DNA of 64,000 bases, taken from Microbacterium sp. AG238. Its GTDB lineage: Bacteria; Actinomycetota; Actinomycetes; Actinomycetales; Microbacteriaceae. The notes beneath the pieces are model-generated. The model did no database searches. It saw only the letters and a program-made list of their open reading frames with translations, and was not told the origin of the DNA. Shown here one piece after another: positions 16,595-26,314 of the stretch. Position 1 is the stretch's first letter. Each line of letters starts with the position of its first letter. The position numbers and the translations under genes are program-made. The stretch is from the NCBI RefSeq assembly GCF_003610405.1, contig NZ_RAQC01000002.1:558001-622000 (forward strand), given 5' to 3'.

Positions 16595-16950
16595 CCGTCG
16601 CTCAGCTCATCCGAGAGCACCGCGGTGCCGTGGCTGTCACTCTGCGCGGCTACGGCACCGGCATCTCGGAACTGGGCGACGGCCTCCTCTGGGGGGAGGC
16701 GAAAACTCTGCTCGAGGAAGCCGCCACAGACGGCGGAACGGCGCTGGGCGCTGAGCTCGCCGGGTGGGCGTACCCCGCCTCGATGGTGCAGCTGATCACG
16801 CTGTCCGCGCAGATCGGCGACAGCAAGGTCTTCCGCAAGGTCGCTCCGTGGGCGCTCGACAACCCGCAGCGCAGAAAGCAGAACCAGGCGACCCCGGATG
16901 AGATCGCGGCCGCGCGGGCCGAGCTCGAGGCGGAGTTCGTCTTCACCTGA
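16522..16950 (+). CDS. Tail assembly chaperone, T part of a -1 frameshift product
   Basis: This frame has no good start of its own and is open from before 16522. The protein-like part begins at about PGILTVAQLIREHRGAV and ends LEAEFVFT. Read as a -1 extension of the upstream gene, the join becomes QQAAFPGILTVAQ, a smooth fusion. The slip window is before the TGA at 16592, around TTCCCGGAATCC (16580-16591), which is not a classical X-XXY-YYZ heptamer. The G-T fusion would recruit tail tube subunits to the tape measure, encoded 17 nt downstream. Confidence 0.72.
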   Translation: MRDPRREVLPSAPAHPAGGLPGILTVAQLIREHRGAVAVTLRGYGTGISELGDGLLWGEAKTLLEEAATDGGTALGAELAGWAYPASMVQLITLSAQIGDSKVFRKVAPWALDNPQRRKQNQATPDEIAAARAELEAEFVFT

Positions 16951-16966
16951 GTCACCGGGAGGTGTC

Positions 16967-19900
16967 ATGTCGTCTGAGGTTGGCTCTGGTCACTTCACCG
17001 TTTTCCCGGTTATGCCGGGGTTCAAGGCACTTGTCACGCGTGGCGCGAAGGAAGCCGGCACTGCGGGCGCGAAGTCCCTCGAGGGTGGGTTCAAGGGTGT
17101 CGGGGCGCGCGCTGGGCGCACTCTCGGCCGTGACCTGAAGTCGACCCTGACGTCTTCAGCTGGCGACCTGGGTACGGCGCAGATGCGGACGCTGACCGGT
17201 ACGGTCGCGTCCGCGTCCGCTGCGCTCGGGAAGGCACGTCTGAAGCAGCAGGACGACGCCGGCCGTGTGCGGGTCGCTGAGGCCCGCCTGGCTGATGCGA
17301 TCCGGAAATCCGGGGAGGGCTCGACGCAAGCTGTCGCGGCCGAGGAACGGCTCGCGAGCGCCCGTCGGGCCGCGCAAGCATCCACGGATGCGGTCACGGC
17401 CGCATCCCAGCGGTTGCGTGCGGCGCAGGATGCTCTGCGTTCGGCTCAGGCCAGCGTGGAGGCCTCGGCGGTGTCCGCGAATCGTGGGCTGCGGGGTGTG
17501 CTCAGCAGCTTCAGAGACGGGCACCGGGATGCGAACGCTGCACGGTCGGCGTTCTCCGGCCTGTCGGGGTCGCTGGGAGGAATCTCCCGGAGCGTCCAGG
17601 ACGTGTCCGGGCTGTCCGCTCTCGGGCGTCTCGCTCGTCTCCAGGCGCAGCAGGTGTCGACCGCGTTCACGTCGATGGCTACTGCTGTCGGCGGGCGGCT
17701 CGCGTCGATCGGTGGGTCCGTCGGCCGGGCGCTGGCGAACGTCGGTTCCACCTTTCGGGGTGCGTTCGGCCCGACCATCCAGTACGCCAGTGCCGCGGGT
17801 ACGCGGATCGCGTCGCCGTTCATGGACCTCGGCCGCCGGGTGTCGTCTTGGATGTCCCCGTTCACCTCGCAGGTGTCCGCGGGGTTCTCGAAGGCCGTTG
17901 GTGCTGCGGGGCCGGCCGCGTCTCGGATGGTGTCGACGTTCGCTGCCGGCGCGTCGCGTCTGGGCTCCGCAACCTCGAGCGCACTGCAGTCGGTCATCAG
18001 CGCGGCGTCCGACGCCGGTTCCGCTGCGGGGCGTGCGCTCGGGTCGGGTCTTCAAAGCGCCGCGACAGGCGCTGTAACGGTTGCGGCGGCTGGTATCGGT
18101 ATCGCGTTCGGGAAGGGATTTTCCCGCCTGGGCGCGATCGACACCGCCCGGGCGAAGCTCACCGGTCTTGGGAACTCCGTCGGCGACGTGCAGTCGATCA
18201 TGGGCGACGCTCTCGGCGCCGTGCGCGGGACCGCGTTCGGTCTGGGAGAGGCGGCGACGGTTGCCGCTGGCGCTGTCGCCGCGGGTATCAAGCCGGGGCA
18301 GCAGCTTCAGGCGACGCTGAAGGGTGTCGCGAACGTCGCCGCAGCGTCGGGCACCTCGATGGAGGAAACCGGGGCGATCTTCAACAAGGTCGCCTCCACC
18401 GGCCGCGCGTACACGGACAACCTGAACCAGCTCGCCGACCGGGGCATCCCGATCTACCAGGCGCTGGCGAAGCAGCTCGGGGTCACCACGGACGAAGTCC
18501 GCACGATGGCCAGCGCAGGCGAGATCGACTTCCAGACGTTTTCCGACGCCGCGGCATCCGCCGCGGGCACCGTCGCGCAGGAGATGGGCAAGACCGTCCC
18601 GGGCGCGGCGAAGAACTTCTTCGCCGCGATGGGCCGGGTCGGCGCGAACGCGCTCGAGCCCATTTACGGGAAGATCGCGCCGCTGATCCAGGCGGCGACG
18701 TCCGCGCTTGGTCCTATCGAGGAGCGGGCGAAGGCGTTCGGGCAGGTGGTGCTGAACGTGCTCGGCCCGGCGATGGACTTCATCACGAACCTGCTCAACC
18801 GGGTGGGGGAGGGAGCGGGCCTTGCTGAGCTCGGGCTCGGCGGCCTGCAGGGGGTCATCGGCCCGCTGATCGGCGCGTTCGTCGCGCTCGGCTCCGGCGG
18901 GCTCGCGGGTGTGCTCTCGCGCATCCCGTTGCTGTCCTCACTCGTCCCGGGCCTGACGGGAGCTCTCGGGCTGCTCGGAGGCCCTCTTGGGATCGCGGCT
19001 GCCGCGTTCGCGGGCTTCGCGCTCTCCGGCGGTGACGTCGGGGCGTTGGTGTCCAGTCTGACCGGCATCATCGAAACCGTCGTCGCGGCCATCCCGGGAC
19101 TGGTGGGGCAGGTCGCGCAGTTCGTGCCGATGCTGGTCGAGTCGCTGCTGTCGCAGGTGCCGGCACTACTGACAGCGGCCGTCAGCCTGGTGGACGCGCT
19201 GATCACCGGGATCGTCACGGTCATCCCCTCGATCGTGACGGCCGCTGTCGCTCTGGTGCAGGGGCTGATCACCGCGATCGTCGACAACCTGCCGATGATC
19301 ATCGCCGGTGCGGTCGCACTGGTGGCGGCGCTCGTACAGGGGATCATCACGGCCATCCCGGTGCTGATCACCGCCGCGCTCGAGCTCGTGAGCGGTCTGC
19401 TGACCGCGATCGTCGGCGCGCTGCCGATGATCATCGAGGGCGGCATCCAGCTGCTCATCGCGTTGGTGACCGGCATCATCAACGCGCTCCCGACGCTGGT
19501 CGAGGCGACCCTGTCCCTGGTGACGGGACTGCTGAGCACCCTGGTCGAGAACCTGCCGATGATCATCCAAGCGGGCATCCAGCTGCTCCTGTCCCTCGTG
19601 ACAGGGCTGATCGGTGCCCTGCCGCAGCTGATCACCGCTGCGATCACCCTGGTGGTGCAGCTGGTGGCGGGGCTGATCCGGATGCTGCCGGAGCTGATCA
19701 AGGCAGGCATCACCCTGGTGGTGTCGCTGATCAAGGGGCTCGTTGAGGCGATCCCGCAGATCATCGCGGCGCTCCCGCAGATCATCGACGCGATCGTGAG
19801 CGGATTCGCCGAGGTCGACTGGCTCAGCCTCGGCGCTGAGATCATCCAGGGCATCATCGACGGGTTCTTCTCGATGGTCGGTGCCGTGGGTGACGCGATC

Positions 19901-20296
19901 GGTTCGGTCGTCGGGGGCATCCTCGACTTCTTCCCCCACTCGCCCGCCAAGAAGGGCCCCCTGTCCGCTCCAGGGTGGCGCCAGCTGAAGACGTCAGGCG
20001 CGGCGATGATGGGCCAGTTCAACTCCGGTGCGCAGGCGGAAGCAGACCAGTTCGGTCGCGTCATCCGGGCCACCGCTCAGGCGGCATCCCACCGGGCTCA
20101 GGTGCGCATGTCCGCCGTGGGGACCGATCTGGCGGTTTCGGCCGCGGAGCGGGAACACGCCGGCTCGAGCACGGCGAGCGTCGCGCCGAGGCAGCCATCG
20201 ACTATCGAGCAGACATTCATCGCTCAGTCGAACGATCCGCGCCTCGCGGTTCGGCAGATGGCTCGTGAAGCAGAGAGGGCGTTCGCATCATCATGA
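16967..20296 (+). CDS. Tape measure protein
   Basis: A 1,109-residue protein (start ATG 16967 after GGGAGG). An N-terminal Ala-rich coiled-coil region is followed by the conserved tape-measure N-terminal domain (around AARGKGFSRLGAIDTARAKL-like helices, SVGDVQSIMGDALGAVRGT, ETGAIFNKVASTGRAYTDN). A long hydrophobic part at about residues 650-1000 is built of near-repeats (LVTGLLSTLVENLPMII, ALPQLITAAITLVVQLVAG). These repeats form membrane-active helices used in DNA ejection. Length sets tail length. It is the longest gene of the prophage and coupled by 4 nt to the distal tail gene. Confidence 0.92.
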   Translation: MSSEVGSGHFTVFPVMPGFKALVTRGAKEAGTAGAKSLEGGFKGVGARAGRTLGRDLKSTLTSSAGDLGTAQMRTLTGTVASASAALGKARLKQQDDAGRVRVAEARLADAIRKSGEGSTQAVAAEERLASARRAAQASTDAVTAASQRLRAAQDALRSAQASVEASAVSANRGLRGVLSSFRDGHRDANAARSAFSGLSGSLGGISRSVQDVSGLSALGRLARLQAQQVSTAFTSMATAVGGRLASIGGSVGRALANVGSTFRGAFGPTIQYASAAGTRIASPFMDLGRRVSSWMSPFTSQVSAGFSKAVGAAGPAASRMVSTFAAGASRLGSATSSALQSVISAASDAGSAAGRALGSGLQSAATGAVTVAAAGIGIAFGKGFSRLGAIDTARAKLTGLGNSVGDVQSIMGDALGAVRGTAFGLGEAATVAAGAVAAGIKPGQQLQATLKGVANVAAASGTSMEETGAIFNKVASTGRAYTDNLNQLADRGIPIYQALAKQLGVTTDEVRTMASAGEIDFQTFSDAAASAAGTVAQEMGKTVPGAAKNFFAAMGRVGANALEPIYGKIAPLIQAATSALGPIEERAKAFGQVVLNVLGPAMDFITNLLNRVGEGAGLAELGLGGLQGVIGPLIGAFVALGSGGLAGVLSRIPLLSSLVPGLTGALGLLGGPLGIAAAAFAGFALSGGDVGALVSSLTGIIETVVAAIPGLVGQVAQFVPMLVESLLSQVPALLTAAVSLVDALITGIVTVIPSIVTAAVALVQGLITAIVDNLPMIIAGAVALVAALVQGIITAIPVLITAALELVSGLLTAIVGALPMIIEGGIQLLIALVTGIINALPTLVEATLSLVTGLLSTLVENLPMIIQAGIQLLLSLVTGLIGALPQLITAAITLVVQLVAGLIRMLPELIKAGITLVVSLIKGLVEAIPQIIAALPQIIDAIVSGFAEVDWLSLGAEIIQGIIDGFFSMVGAVGDAIGSVVGGILDFFPHSPAKKGPLSAPGWRQLKTSGAAMMGQFNSGAQAEADQFGRVIRATAQAASHRAQVRMSAVGTDLAVSAAEREHAGSSTASVAPRQPSTIEQTFIAQSNDPRLAVRQMAREAERAFASS

Positions 20297-21126
20297 TCAC
20301 CTCATCTGTCATCCTCGGCACGCTCCGGTTCCCCGGCTACGCCGCCGAAGGGTGGTCGTTCAAGTCCCTCACCGATTGGTGGGGGCAGACGGAGGACAAG
20401 ACGGAGCGCACGGAGCGCCCGCAGGGACACGGGGCGTTCACGCCCGTCCGGTCGTTGCGGGCCTCCCGCGCCATCAGCGTCGAGGTCAACTACCTCGGCC
20501 GGTCGCAGGCGGACGTGGAGGACGCGTTCGACACCCTGTCTGCGATCGGTGCCGACGGGCCGGTGCTGATGACCGTAGAAACCCCAGCCGGGGCATCGTG
20601 GCGGATCGTCACCGTCGAGAAGGTCACACCCTTGAACCACAAGGGCGGGGCACGCCGCGGGTTCGCGGCGGTCGACCTGATCGCGCACGACCCGCGCCGG
20701 TATCGGTCGGGGGAGTGGCTGTCCACCCCGCCCCCGTCCCCGGGCCAGGGCCGCACGTGGCCGTCCGTTCGCCCGCTCATCTGGCCGGGCGGTGGGTCGT
20801 CGGGCCGCGTCGAGCTCGTGAACGACGGGAAGGCGCCTTCTGCGCCCGTGTTCCGGCTCGGCGGCGCGTTCGCGTCCGCGCTGATCACCTGCGTGGGCAC
20901 GGGCGCGCGCGTCGGCCTGGACCGGCCAGTGCCGGCCGGGTCGTTCGTGGAGATCGACTTCAGCACCCGCCGGGCGATGCTTGACGGCCTGTCGGACGTG
21001 TCCCGGTGGCTGCGGTTCCGTGAGTGGACCGAGGTACCCGGGCTGACGTCCCGCACATACCAGTTCGACGCGACCAGCCCCGACGGGGCAGTCATGCAGG
21101 GGATGGTGAATCACGCATGGTGGTGA
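20293..21126 (+). CDS. Distal tail protein (Dit-like)
   Basis: A 277-residue protein overlapping the tape-measure stop by 4 nt. The N-terminal half follows the siphovirus Dit pattern (SLRASRAISVEVNYLGRSQADVEDA, VLMTVETPAGASWRIVTV, RGFAAVDLIAHDPRRY), and the C-terminal galectin-like half follows a Pro-rich linker. Dit hexamers join the tube to the baseplate or fibre hub. Family and position agree. Confidence 0.78.
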   Translation: MITSSVILGTLRFPGYAAEGWSFKSLTDWWGQTEDKTERTERPQGHGAFTPVRSLRASRAISVEVNYLGRSQADVEDAFDTLSAIGADGPVLMTVETPAGASWRIVTVEKVTPLNHKGGARRGFAAVDLIAHDPRRYRSGEWLSTPPPSPGQGRTWPSVRPLIWPGGGSSGRVELVNDGKAPSAPVFRLGGAFASALITCVGTGARVGLDRPVPAGSFVEIDFSTRRAMLDGLSDVSRWLRFREWTEVPGLTSRTYQFDATSPDGAVMQGMVNHAWW

Positions 21127-22304
21127 CCCGGATCACGGTGTTTCAGACGCGCGGAGGCCAGACCGTCGACGAGATAGAACCGTCGAAGTTCGACTGGGAA
21201 GAGCAATCCAATACCCCTGAGACGATCAACATGACGTTCGTTGACCGGGTCGCGGACTGGATGAATCTGTTCACCCCATGGAAGCACTCGATCGCGTTGG
21301 AGGTCGGCGGTCGATGCCTCGGCGGGCCGATCATCCCCTCCAACCTCGACGGCGACAAGAACGAGCTCGAGGTCACCGCGCGCGGCCTGCGGTTCATGCT
21401 CGATCGCGTCCCGATCCTTCCGGCGTCCGCACTCATCCGTGAGCTCGCGCCCGGTGGTGTTCCTGACCCGACGTTGGACACCACCATCAGCGGTGTCGAC
21501 TACGGCACGATCGGGAAGAAGCTCATCCAGCAGGCAACGGTGTGGCCGGGGTGGGCCGACATCCCTATTCGATTCCATCCCGACCGGGCCGGGAGCCGCA
21601 CTCGCACCTACGCAGCCGTCGACCGGAAGCGTGTCGAGGACGCGCTCGGGGATCTGGAGTCGGTGCAGAACGGTCCCGATATCCGTCTGCGGCTTGAGCG
21701 CACCGGCCCGGACAGTTTCGGGTGGGTGTACGAGTCCGGCACCGAAGAACAGCCCCGCCTGCAGGGACAGGTACCGATCGCGTGGGAACCGGACGACCTC
21801 ACCGGTCTAGGGGTGCAGCGTGATCCTTCCCGCATGGGTTCGATCTCGTGGACGCAGGGCGGCCGCGCCGACGACACAACCCTGATTCGGATGATGTACG
21901 ACCCGTATCTGGTGGAGCGAGGGTTCCCCCTGCTACACCTCGAATCGGGCGGATCGTCGACGATCTCAAACCCGGTGACGGCGGACTCATGGAACGCCGA
22001 GACGCTGCGCACCGCGCGCGCCCCGTGGGAGTTCTGGCGGTTCGCCGTCGCCGCGGACCAGCAGCCCTATCCGTACGAATACGGCTGCGGCGACCTGGCC
22101 AACCTGTACCTGTCGCCAGCCATCCGTTACCGGGCAGGCCTGGTGGCGGGCGCCGAGATGCCATCCGTGCCTGGCGCAACGGCGGGGGAGGCGATCCCGT
22201 CGTACCTCGAAGCGAGGGCATACACCCGCCGCATCGTCGGCATTTCCGGGTCCTCTGACACCGATCGACTCACGATCACTTGTGGTGAGGCGTACGACGC
22301 ATAG
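21117..22304 (+). CDS. Minor tail protein, tail hub (Tal-like)
   Basis: A 395-residue protein starting inside the preceding gene at ATG 21117 (MVVTRITVFQTRGG). It follows Dit directly, as the tail-hub/Tal protein does. Features are a beta-barrel-rich N-terminus (SPSKF-WEEQSNTPETINMT), the SALIRELAPGGVPDPTLDTTISG middle and a C-terminal VGISGSSDTDRLTITCGEA. It would form the trimeric or hexameric hub beneath Dit and guide the tape measure. Confidence 0.72.
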   Translation: MVVTRITVFQTRGGQTVDEIEPSKFDWEEQSNTPETINMTFVDRVADWMNLFTPWKHSIALEVGGRCLGGPIIPSNLDGDKNELEVTARGLRFMLDRVPILPASALIRELAPGGVPDPTLDTTISGVDYGTIGKKLIQQATVWPGWADIPIRFHPDRAGSRTRTYAAVDRKRVEDALGDLESVQNGPDIRLRLERTGPDSFGWVYESGTEEQPRLQGQVPIAWEPDDLTGLGVQRDPSRMGSISWTQGGRADDTTLIRMMYDPYLVERGFPLLHLESGGSSTISNPVTADSWNAETLRTARAPWEFWRFAVAADQQPYPYEYGCGDLANLYLSPAIRYRAGLVAGAEMPSVPGATAGEAIPSYLEARAYTRRIVGISGSSDTDRLTITCGEAYDA

Positions 22305-22312
22305 GGGGTGCC

Positions 22313-22963
22313 ATGGCAGACCCGAAACCGCCGCGGCACGGCGCGGCATTGGTCGTTGACAAGATCGTCGAGGTGCGCCGAACTGTCGAGAGCCTTGCGG
22401 TCGCTTCGGGGACTGAAAGGGACAACACCGTCGCAAAGCTGAAGGCCGCGATCGCCGAGCTTGAGCGGCAGCAGTCCATCATCAACTCCCAGCAGAACGA
22501 TCTGCTCGGACGGCTGGCGTACTCGACCGCGTCGCAGGCGCGCGCTTCGTGGGGTGCTCCAGTTCAGTCCAGTAGCCAGGCGTTCGGACCGTCTCAGTCA
22601 TTCGAGCTTGACCGGGCTCGTGTCGTCTCGATCACGTTCCAGCTGTCGGCGTTCGCGACTTCGCATGCCCGTCAGGGCGGCGCGTCTGCCAACTCGTGGC
22701 TGAGTTCGCAGATCCGGGTGGACGGGACGCTCCAGAACTTCGCTTCGCAGGGTTCGTTCGGCGTGGTGGCGTCGTACAGCGGCGGTCCCGATAGCGGGAG
22801 CGTGAGCGTCGGGCTGTCAGCCCGGTGGCTGGGAATCCTGCCCGCGGGTGCCCACGTGGTCCAGGGCGCCCTCAGCCCGTCTATCTCGGTGACAGGGGGC
22901 GGGTCGGGTTACGTCGAGGCGACCAACCCGCACCTTTTCGTTGATGTTCTGCAACCAGCTTGA
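22313..22963 (+). CDS. Minor tail protein
   Basis: A 216-residue protein (GGGGGTGCC before ATG 22313). An N-terminal coiled coil (residues about 20-65, AKLKAAIAELERQQSIINSQQ) leads to a beta-rich C-terminal domain with many Ser/Gly residues. It probably forms a trimeric adaptor to fibres. The specific function is unknown. Confidence 0.65.
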   Translation: MADPKPPRHGAALVVDKIVEVRRTVESLAVASGTERDNTVAKLKAAIAELERQQSIINSQQNDLLGRLAYSTASQARASWGAPVQSSSQAFGPSQSFELDRARVVSITFQLSAFATSHARQGGASANSWLSSQIRVDGTLQNFASQGSFGVVASYSGGPDSGSVSVGLSARWLGILPAGAHVVQGALSPSISVTGGGSGYVEATNPHLFVDVLQPA

Positions 22964-22974
22964 AAGGGACCCTC

Positions 22975-23958
22975 ATGACTCTGACGCCTTCGCTCCCGAC
23001 CGGCTCGCCGGCAGGACTGCCGCTCCGGGCAGAGCGCCGCATTTGGGCGGGTGCCGTCGCGCGCTCCGCAGACGGCACCCCGCGCACCGGGGTGCTCCCC
23101 GCGCGCCTCGATCCGCTTGTGACGGGCAAGCCGTCCATGGGGTACAACATCGCCGAGTTCGTTGCCGTCACTTCCCGATCTCTTCCTGGCGTCGAGCTCG
23201 TTGCGAACGACGGCACATTCGAACTCGCCCCGCCCGGGTACGCGGCCCCGAGCGCCAACAGCCGTATCGACGTCATCTGGGTGCGTTCCCGGTTCGCCGA
23301 GTTCGGCGACGCGTCCGATGCTCCTGAGTTCGGGATCACAAAAGGCGCGGCGTCACCTACTCCTGCGAAGCCGTCGCTGCCCGCCGGTGCACTCGAACTC
23401 GCCGTCGCCGAGGTGAAAGCCACCGACACCACCACGCAGACCGTGATCATTACCCAGTCCGTCCGGTACACCGCGATGGCGGGTGGATCTGTCCCACTCC
23501 GCAACCGGATGGAGCAAGATGCTTGGGCGCCCGCGGACGGCTCGCTCGCGCACCGCATCGACAACGGAATCCACCTGGTGCGTGTCGGTGGGGCTTGGGC
23601 CGAGCGAGTCCCGGCCGCCCATCAGGGGCGCCGGGGATCCGCAGCGCAACCAGCTGGCATCGAGATTCCAACCGACACCGTCCAGCTCCCGCAGGGCGTC
23701 ATCGTGAAGACTGGCACGCTCGTCGCAGGCACGACAGTCAGTTTCGGCAACGAGTACTTCCCTGTCGTTGTGTTCGACACGCCGTTTCCCAACAAGTGCT
23801 TGTCGGTTACCGCGAACCCGCTCACCGGAGATCCGATCACAAAGGCCACCGGTGCGATCGGCTTCGACACGGTTGCCGCCAATCGGTTCCGCGCGCTGAT
23901 CCCCGAGTCCTCGAACCCATGGGTGCGCGGCTTTACGTATATCGCCGTCGGCTACTGA
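22975..23958 (+). CDS. Minor tail protein with gp53-like C-terminal domain
   Basis: A 327-residue protein; ATG 22975 (MTLTPSLPTGSP) has GAAAGGGA upstream and is preferred to an earlier in-frame ATG at 22960. The N-terminal half resembles actinophage minor tail proteins (AEFVAVTSRSLPGVELVANDG, RIDVIWVRSRFAEFGD). The last about 90 residues (IVKTGTLVAGTTVSFGNEYF, KCLSVTANPLTGD, RGFTYIAVGY) match the beta-sandwich of gp53-like fibre C-termini, which bind the host surface. Confidence 0.75.
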   Translation: MTLTPSLPTGSPAGLPLRAERRIWAGAVARSADGTPRTGVLPARLDPLVTGKPSMGYNIAEFVAVTSRSLPGVELVANDGTFELAPPGYAAPSANSRIDVIWVRSRFAEFGDASDAPEFGITKGAASPTPAKPSLPAGALELAVAEVKATDTTTQTVIITQSVRYTAMAGGSVPLRNRMEQDAWAPADGSLAHRIDNGIHLVRVGGAWAERVPAAHQGRRGSAAQPAGIEIPTDTVQLPQGVIVKTGTLVAGTTVSFGNEYFPVVVFDTPFPNKCLSVTANPLTGDPITKATGAIGFDTVAANRFRALIPESSNPWVRGFTYIAVGY

Positions 23959-23973
23959 GAACGAGGTGACGGG

Positions 23974-25029
23974 ATGAACTGGCGTGTCTTCTATGCCGTG
24001 TCGATGTGGACGAACCGCTTCTGGGAGTGGGGGCCGTTCTACACGATCGCCCGGGCACCCTGGGGTGGTGGGTTCCACATCGCTCTAGACATCGGCACCG
24101 GCCGTCGCGCGGTGAACGTTCCGGCTCTACACCCGGGCACGGTCGCGTTGGTCAGTAAGACGACGTCGATGGGCTGGGTCATCTACATCGACACGGGCCT
24201 CCCCGGCGCCCGCCGTTACCACGTGTACTGCCACATGTCCGGCGACCGGCTCCCGCGGCGAGGGCAGTGGATCGACCGCAACCAGCGCGTCGGACGCCTG
24301 GCGCAGTTCGGCGCGAACGTCAGGTTCGACCACGTCGACTATGGCGGCACCGCGTGGGACGGCATCCACCTTCACCTGGTGATGACCGACCGAATCGGCG
24401 GCGCGCACCTCATCAGCACCGGGGCAGCGTACGCGAACCCCGAAACCTTCATCCGCGAGGCCCTCGCCGGCACGTCCGCCGGCGGCGGTTCCCGTCCGTT
24501 CGATCCCGAGGAGGACGACATGCCCAGCGAAGACTGGCTGAAGCAGCTCGGCGCCGACATCGTCGACCAGGTCACCGACAAGGTGACCCGCCGCGTAGGC
24601 GATCACACGCTGATGCCCGGCGCCGGCTACACATATGACGCGGCCGCGTGGCCGGTGCTCAACGACATCCGCCGTGGAGTGATCAACTTCCCGGGCGCCG
24701 AGTATCTGATGGGGCCGGCGTTGGCGAACCAGGGCCACATGATCCTCGCCGCGATCGTGCAGCTCGCTGCCGTCGTTGACCCCGACGGTGACGGTCACCA
24801 GGGCCTCGACATCCAGGCGTTGATTCTCGAGTCCGAGGAGCGTACGAAGGCGTTCTACGTCGAGCAGCAGAACGCGCAGCTCGCCACGCTCCGCGAGACG
24901 CTGGTGAACACGCTCGGGACGATCGAGGGCGTCACCCTCGACACCATCGCCGACGGCGTCGACCTCGCTTTCTCCCGCGCGTTCCCGCAGCCCGCGCCGG
25001 CAGCGGCACCGGTGGAGGTCAGCGGGTGA
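23974..25029 (+). CDS. M23 peptidase endolysin 1
   Basis: A 351-residue lytic enzyme. The N-terminal part is an M23/LytM metallopeptidase: the zinc pair HIALD (His35, Asp39), the YCHMSG strand (His87) and the HLH motif (His132, His134). It should cut peptidoglycan cross-bridges. A short acidic linker (FDPEEDDM) precedes a separate 170-residue helical C-terminal domain (YTYDAAAWPVLNDIRRGV). An internal GAGGAGG and ATG at 24520 marks the domain border. The C-terminal domain is probably cell-wall binding or oligomerising. Confidence 0.85.
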   Translation: MNWRVFYAVSMWTNRFWEWGPFYTIARAPWGGGFHIALDIGTGRRAVNVPALHPGTVALVSKTTSMGWVIYIDTGLPGARRYHVYCHMSGDRLPRRGQWIDRNQRVGRLAQFGANVRFDHVDYGGTAWDGIHLHLVMTDRIGGAHLISTGAAYANPETFIREALAGTSAGGGSRPFDPEEDDMPSEDWLKQLGADIVDQVTDKVTRRVGDHTLMPGAGYTYDAAAWPVLNDIRRGVINFPGAEYLMGPALANQGHMILAAIVQLAAVVDPDGDGHQGLDIQALILESEERTKAFYVEQQNAQLATLRETLVNTLGTIEGVTLDTIADGVDLAFSRAFPQPAPAAAPVEVSG

Positions 25030-25493
25030 TCCTCCGCCTGTACCGGGCGAGCATCTGGCACCCGGACGCGATCCCACCCGACGAGTGGAAGTACCGCAAC
25101 CTCAAACGGGTGTGGCTGCCGATCTACGACCTGATCGCGATCTTCGCCGGCATTCAAGCCGTCCTGTTCGGGTCCACGATCCTCGACCGCCTGTTCCACC
25201 CGGAACTCGTCGACCTGCTCGGCATCACCATGGCGACGATCGCGACGGTGTGCCTGGCGGGGGTGGCGTTCCCGTCCTTATGGCGGGTGGAGATCATCGG
25301 GAAGGTGCTCCTCGTCGGCCTCGTCGCCGGGTACATCACCAGCATCCTGCTGTTCTCCCAGCGCCCCGAACCGAACCTGTTCGTCGTCGGCATGCTGACG
25401 TTCGGGCTCCCGCTGGCGTTCTTCCGCCTCAACCTCCTCGGGGAAGAGATGAAGGAACGCCGCCCCGAGGAGGAGGCATCCGCACGTGAGTGA
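25026..25493 (+). CDS. Membrane protein of lysis module, about four helices
   Basis: A 155-residue protein overlapping endolysin 1 by 4 nt. Four hydrophobic segments are visible (VWLPIYDLIAIFAGIQAVLF, LLGITMATIATVCLAGVAF, IIGKVLLVGLVAGYITSILL, LFVVGMLTFGLPLAFF), then a charged tail. A role with the lysin, such as holin, antiholin or spanin-like membrane factor, is inferred from position. Confidence 0.65.
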   Translation: MILRLYRASIWHPDAIPPDEWKYRNLKRVWLPIYDLIAIFAGIQAVLFGSTILDRLFHPELVDLLGITMATIATVCLAGVAFPSLWRVEIIGKVLLVGLVAGYITSILLFSQRPEPNLFVVGMLTFGLPLAFFRLNLLGEEMKERRPEEEASARE

Positions 25494-25833
25494 GATCGTC
25501 ATCGCCATCATCGGAGGCGTCTTCCTCGTCGCCGCCGCGCTCGTCACCTACCTCGGCACCCGCGGCAAGACGAACGCGGACGCGAAAGCAGTCCTCGACG
25601 CCCGGATCGACGCGCGCGTACAGAGCGAGCTGTCCCGCGTCTACACCCGCCTCGACGAGGTCGAAGAGGCCGCGGTGCAGCGAACGTCCGCATTCGCTCG
25701 CATTCTTCGCTCGATAGCACGCCAGTGGCCCAACGAGCGCGGCCCCGACCTGGACCCGTCCGACATCTCTCTCATCGAAGACACCATTCCGCCGACGTGG
25801 CTCCGCCGCGCTCAACCTAACAACGAGACCTAG
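25486..25833 (+). CDS. Single-pass membrane protein with coiled coil
   Basis: A 115-residue protein (GTG 25486, overlapping the previous gene by 8 nt). An N-terminal transmembrane helix (EIVIAIIGGVFLVAAALVTYL) precedes a charged coiled coil (residues 30-65, ARVQSELSRVYTRLDEVEEAA). This layout is found in small phage lysis-region proteins and some holin partners. Confidence 0.6.
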   Translation: MSEIVIAIIGGVFLVAAALVTYLGTRGKTNADAKAVLDARIDARVQSELSRVYTRLDEVEEAAVQRTSAFARILRSIARQWPNERGPDLDPSDISLIEDTIPPTWLRRAQPNNET

Positions 25834-25846
25834 GAGGTCACCCACC

Positions 25847-26173
25847 ATGGATGTCACCATCCCGACCGCGCCGCTCGGCGTCCTGACCCTGCTCGCGTTC
25901 TTCGGCACCTACGCGGTGTCGTTCCTAAACGGCGTGCTCCCGTTCGTGCACAAGCCCTGGCAGAAGCGCGCGGTTTCTGTCGCCGTCGCGATCGTCCTCG
26001 CGGCAGTTGTGATCGTGTTCTACCACCAGCTCACCGGTGAACCGATCGGCAACCCGTGGCTGTTCGCGCTGCTGTCGATCGTGATCGTCTCCGCGTCGTA
26101 CGCCCTCGTCACGAAGGATCTCGGCGCAAAGCGGCTGGAGCACTTCGCCGATTCCGACAGCTCCGTCAGCTGA
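25847..26173 (+). CDS. Putative holin
   Basis: A 108-residue protein with AGGAGG upstream. Three membrane segments are seen (LGVLTLLAFFGTYAVSFLNG, AVSVAVAIVLAAVVIVFYH, WLFALLSIVIVSASYALV) with a charged C-terminus, the usual class I holin layout. It is the last gene before the terminator at 26196 and would set the time of lysis for endolysin 1. Confidence 0.65.
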   Translation: MDVTIPTAPLGVLTLLAFFGTYAVSFLNGVLPFVHKPWQKRAVSVAVAIVLAAVVIVFYHQLTGEPIGNPWLFALLSIVIVSASYALVTKDLGAKRLEHFADSDSSVS

Positions 26174-26195
26174 GGCGCTGCCGCGTCACTACACC

Positions 26196-26236
26196 GCCCT
26201 GGTGCCCTTCCCTTGAGGAACGGGCACCAGGGCTTT
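26196..26236 (+). terminator. Terminator ending the late operon
   Basis: A 12-bp perfect stem (GCCCTGGTGCCC with GGGCACCAGGGC) and a 14-nt loop are followed by TTTCATT. It separates the main late transcript from the second lysin unit. Confidence 0.85.
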
Positions 26237-26314
26237 CATTGTCTGTAGTGGTCATCCTGCAAGAACGCAAGTCGAACACAGCTACTAGCAAGTTTCGGTC
26301 ATTTCTGTCGCGTA

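Noticed and set aside
18664..20073. Minus-strand frame opposite the tape measure
   Set aside because: Ser/Thr/Met/Ile-rich repeats merely reflect the tape-measure repeats on the other strand.
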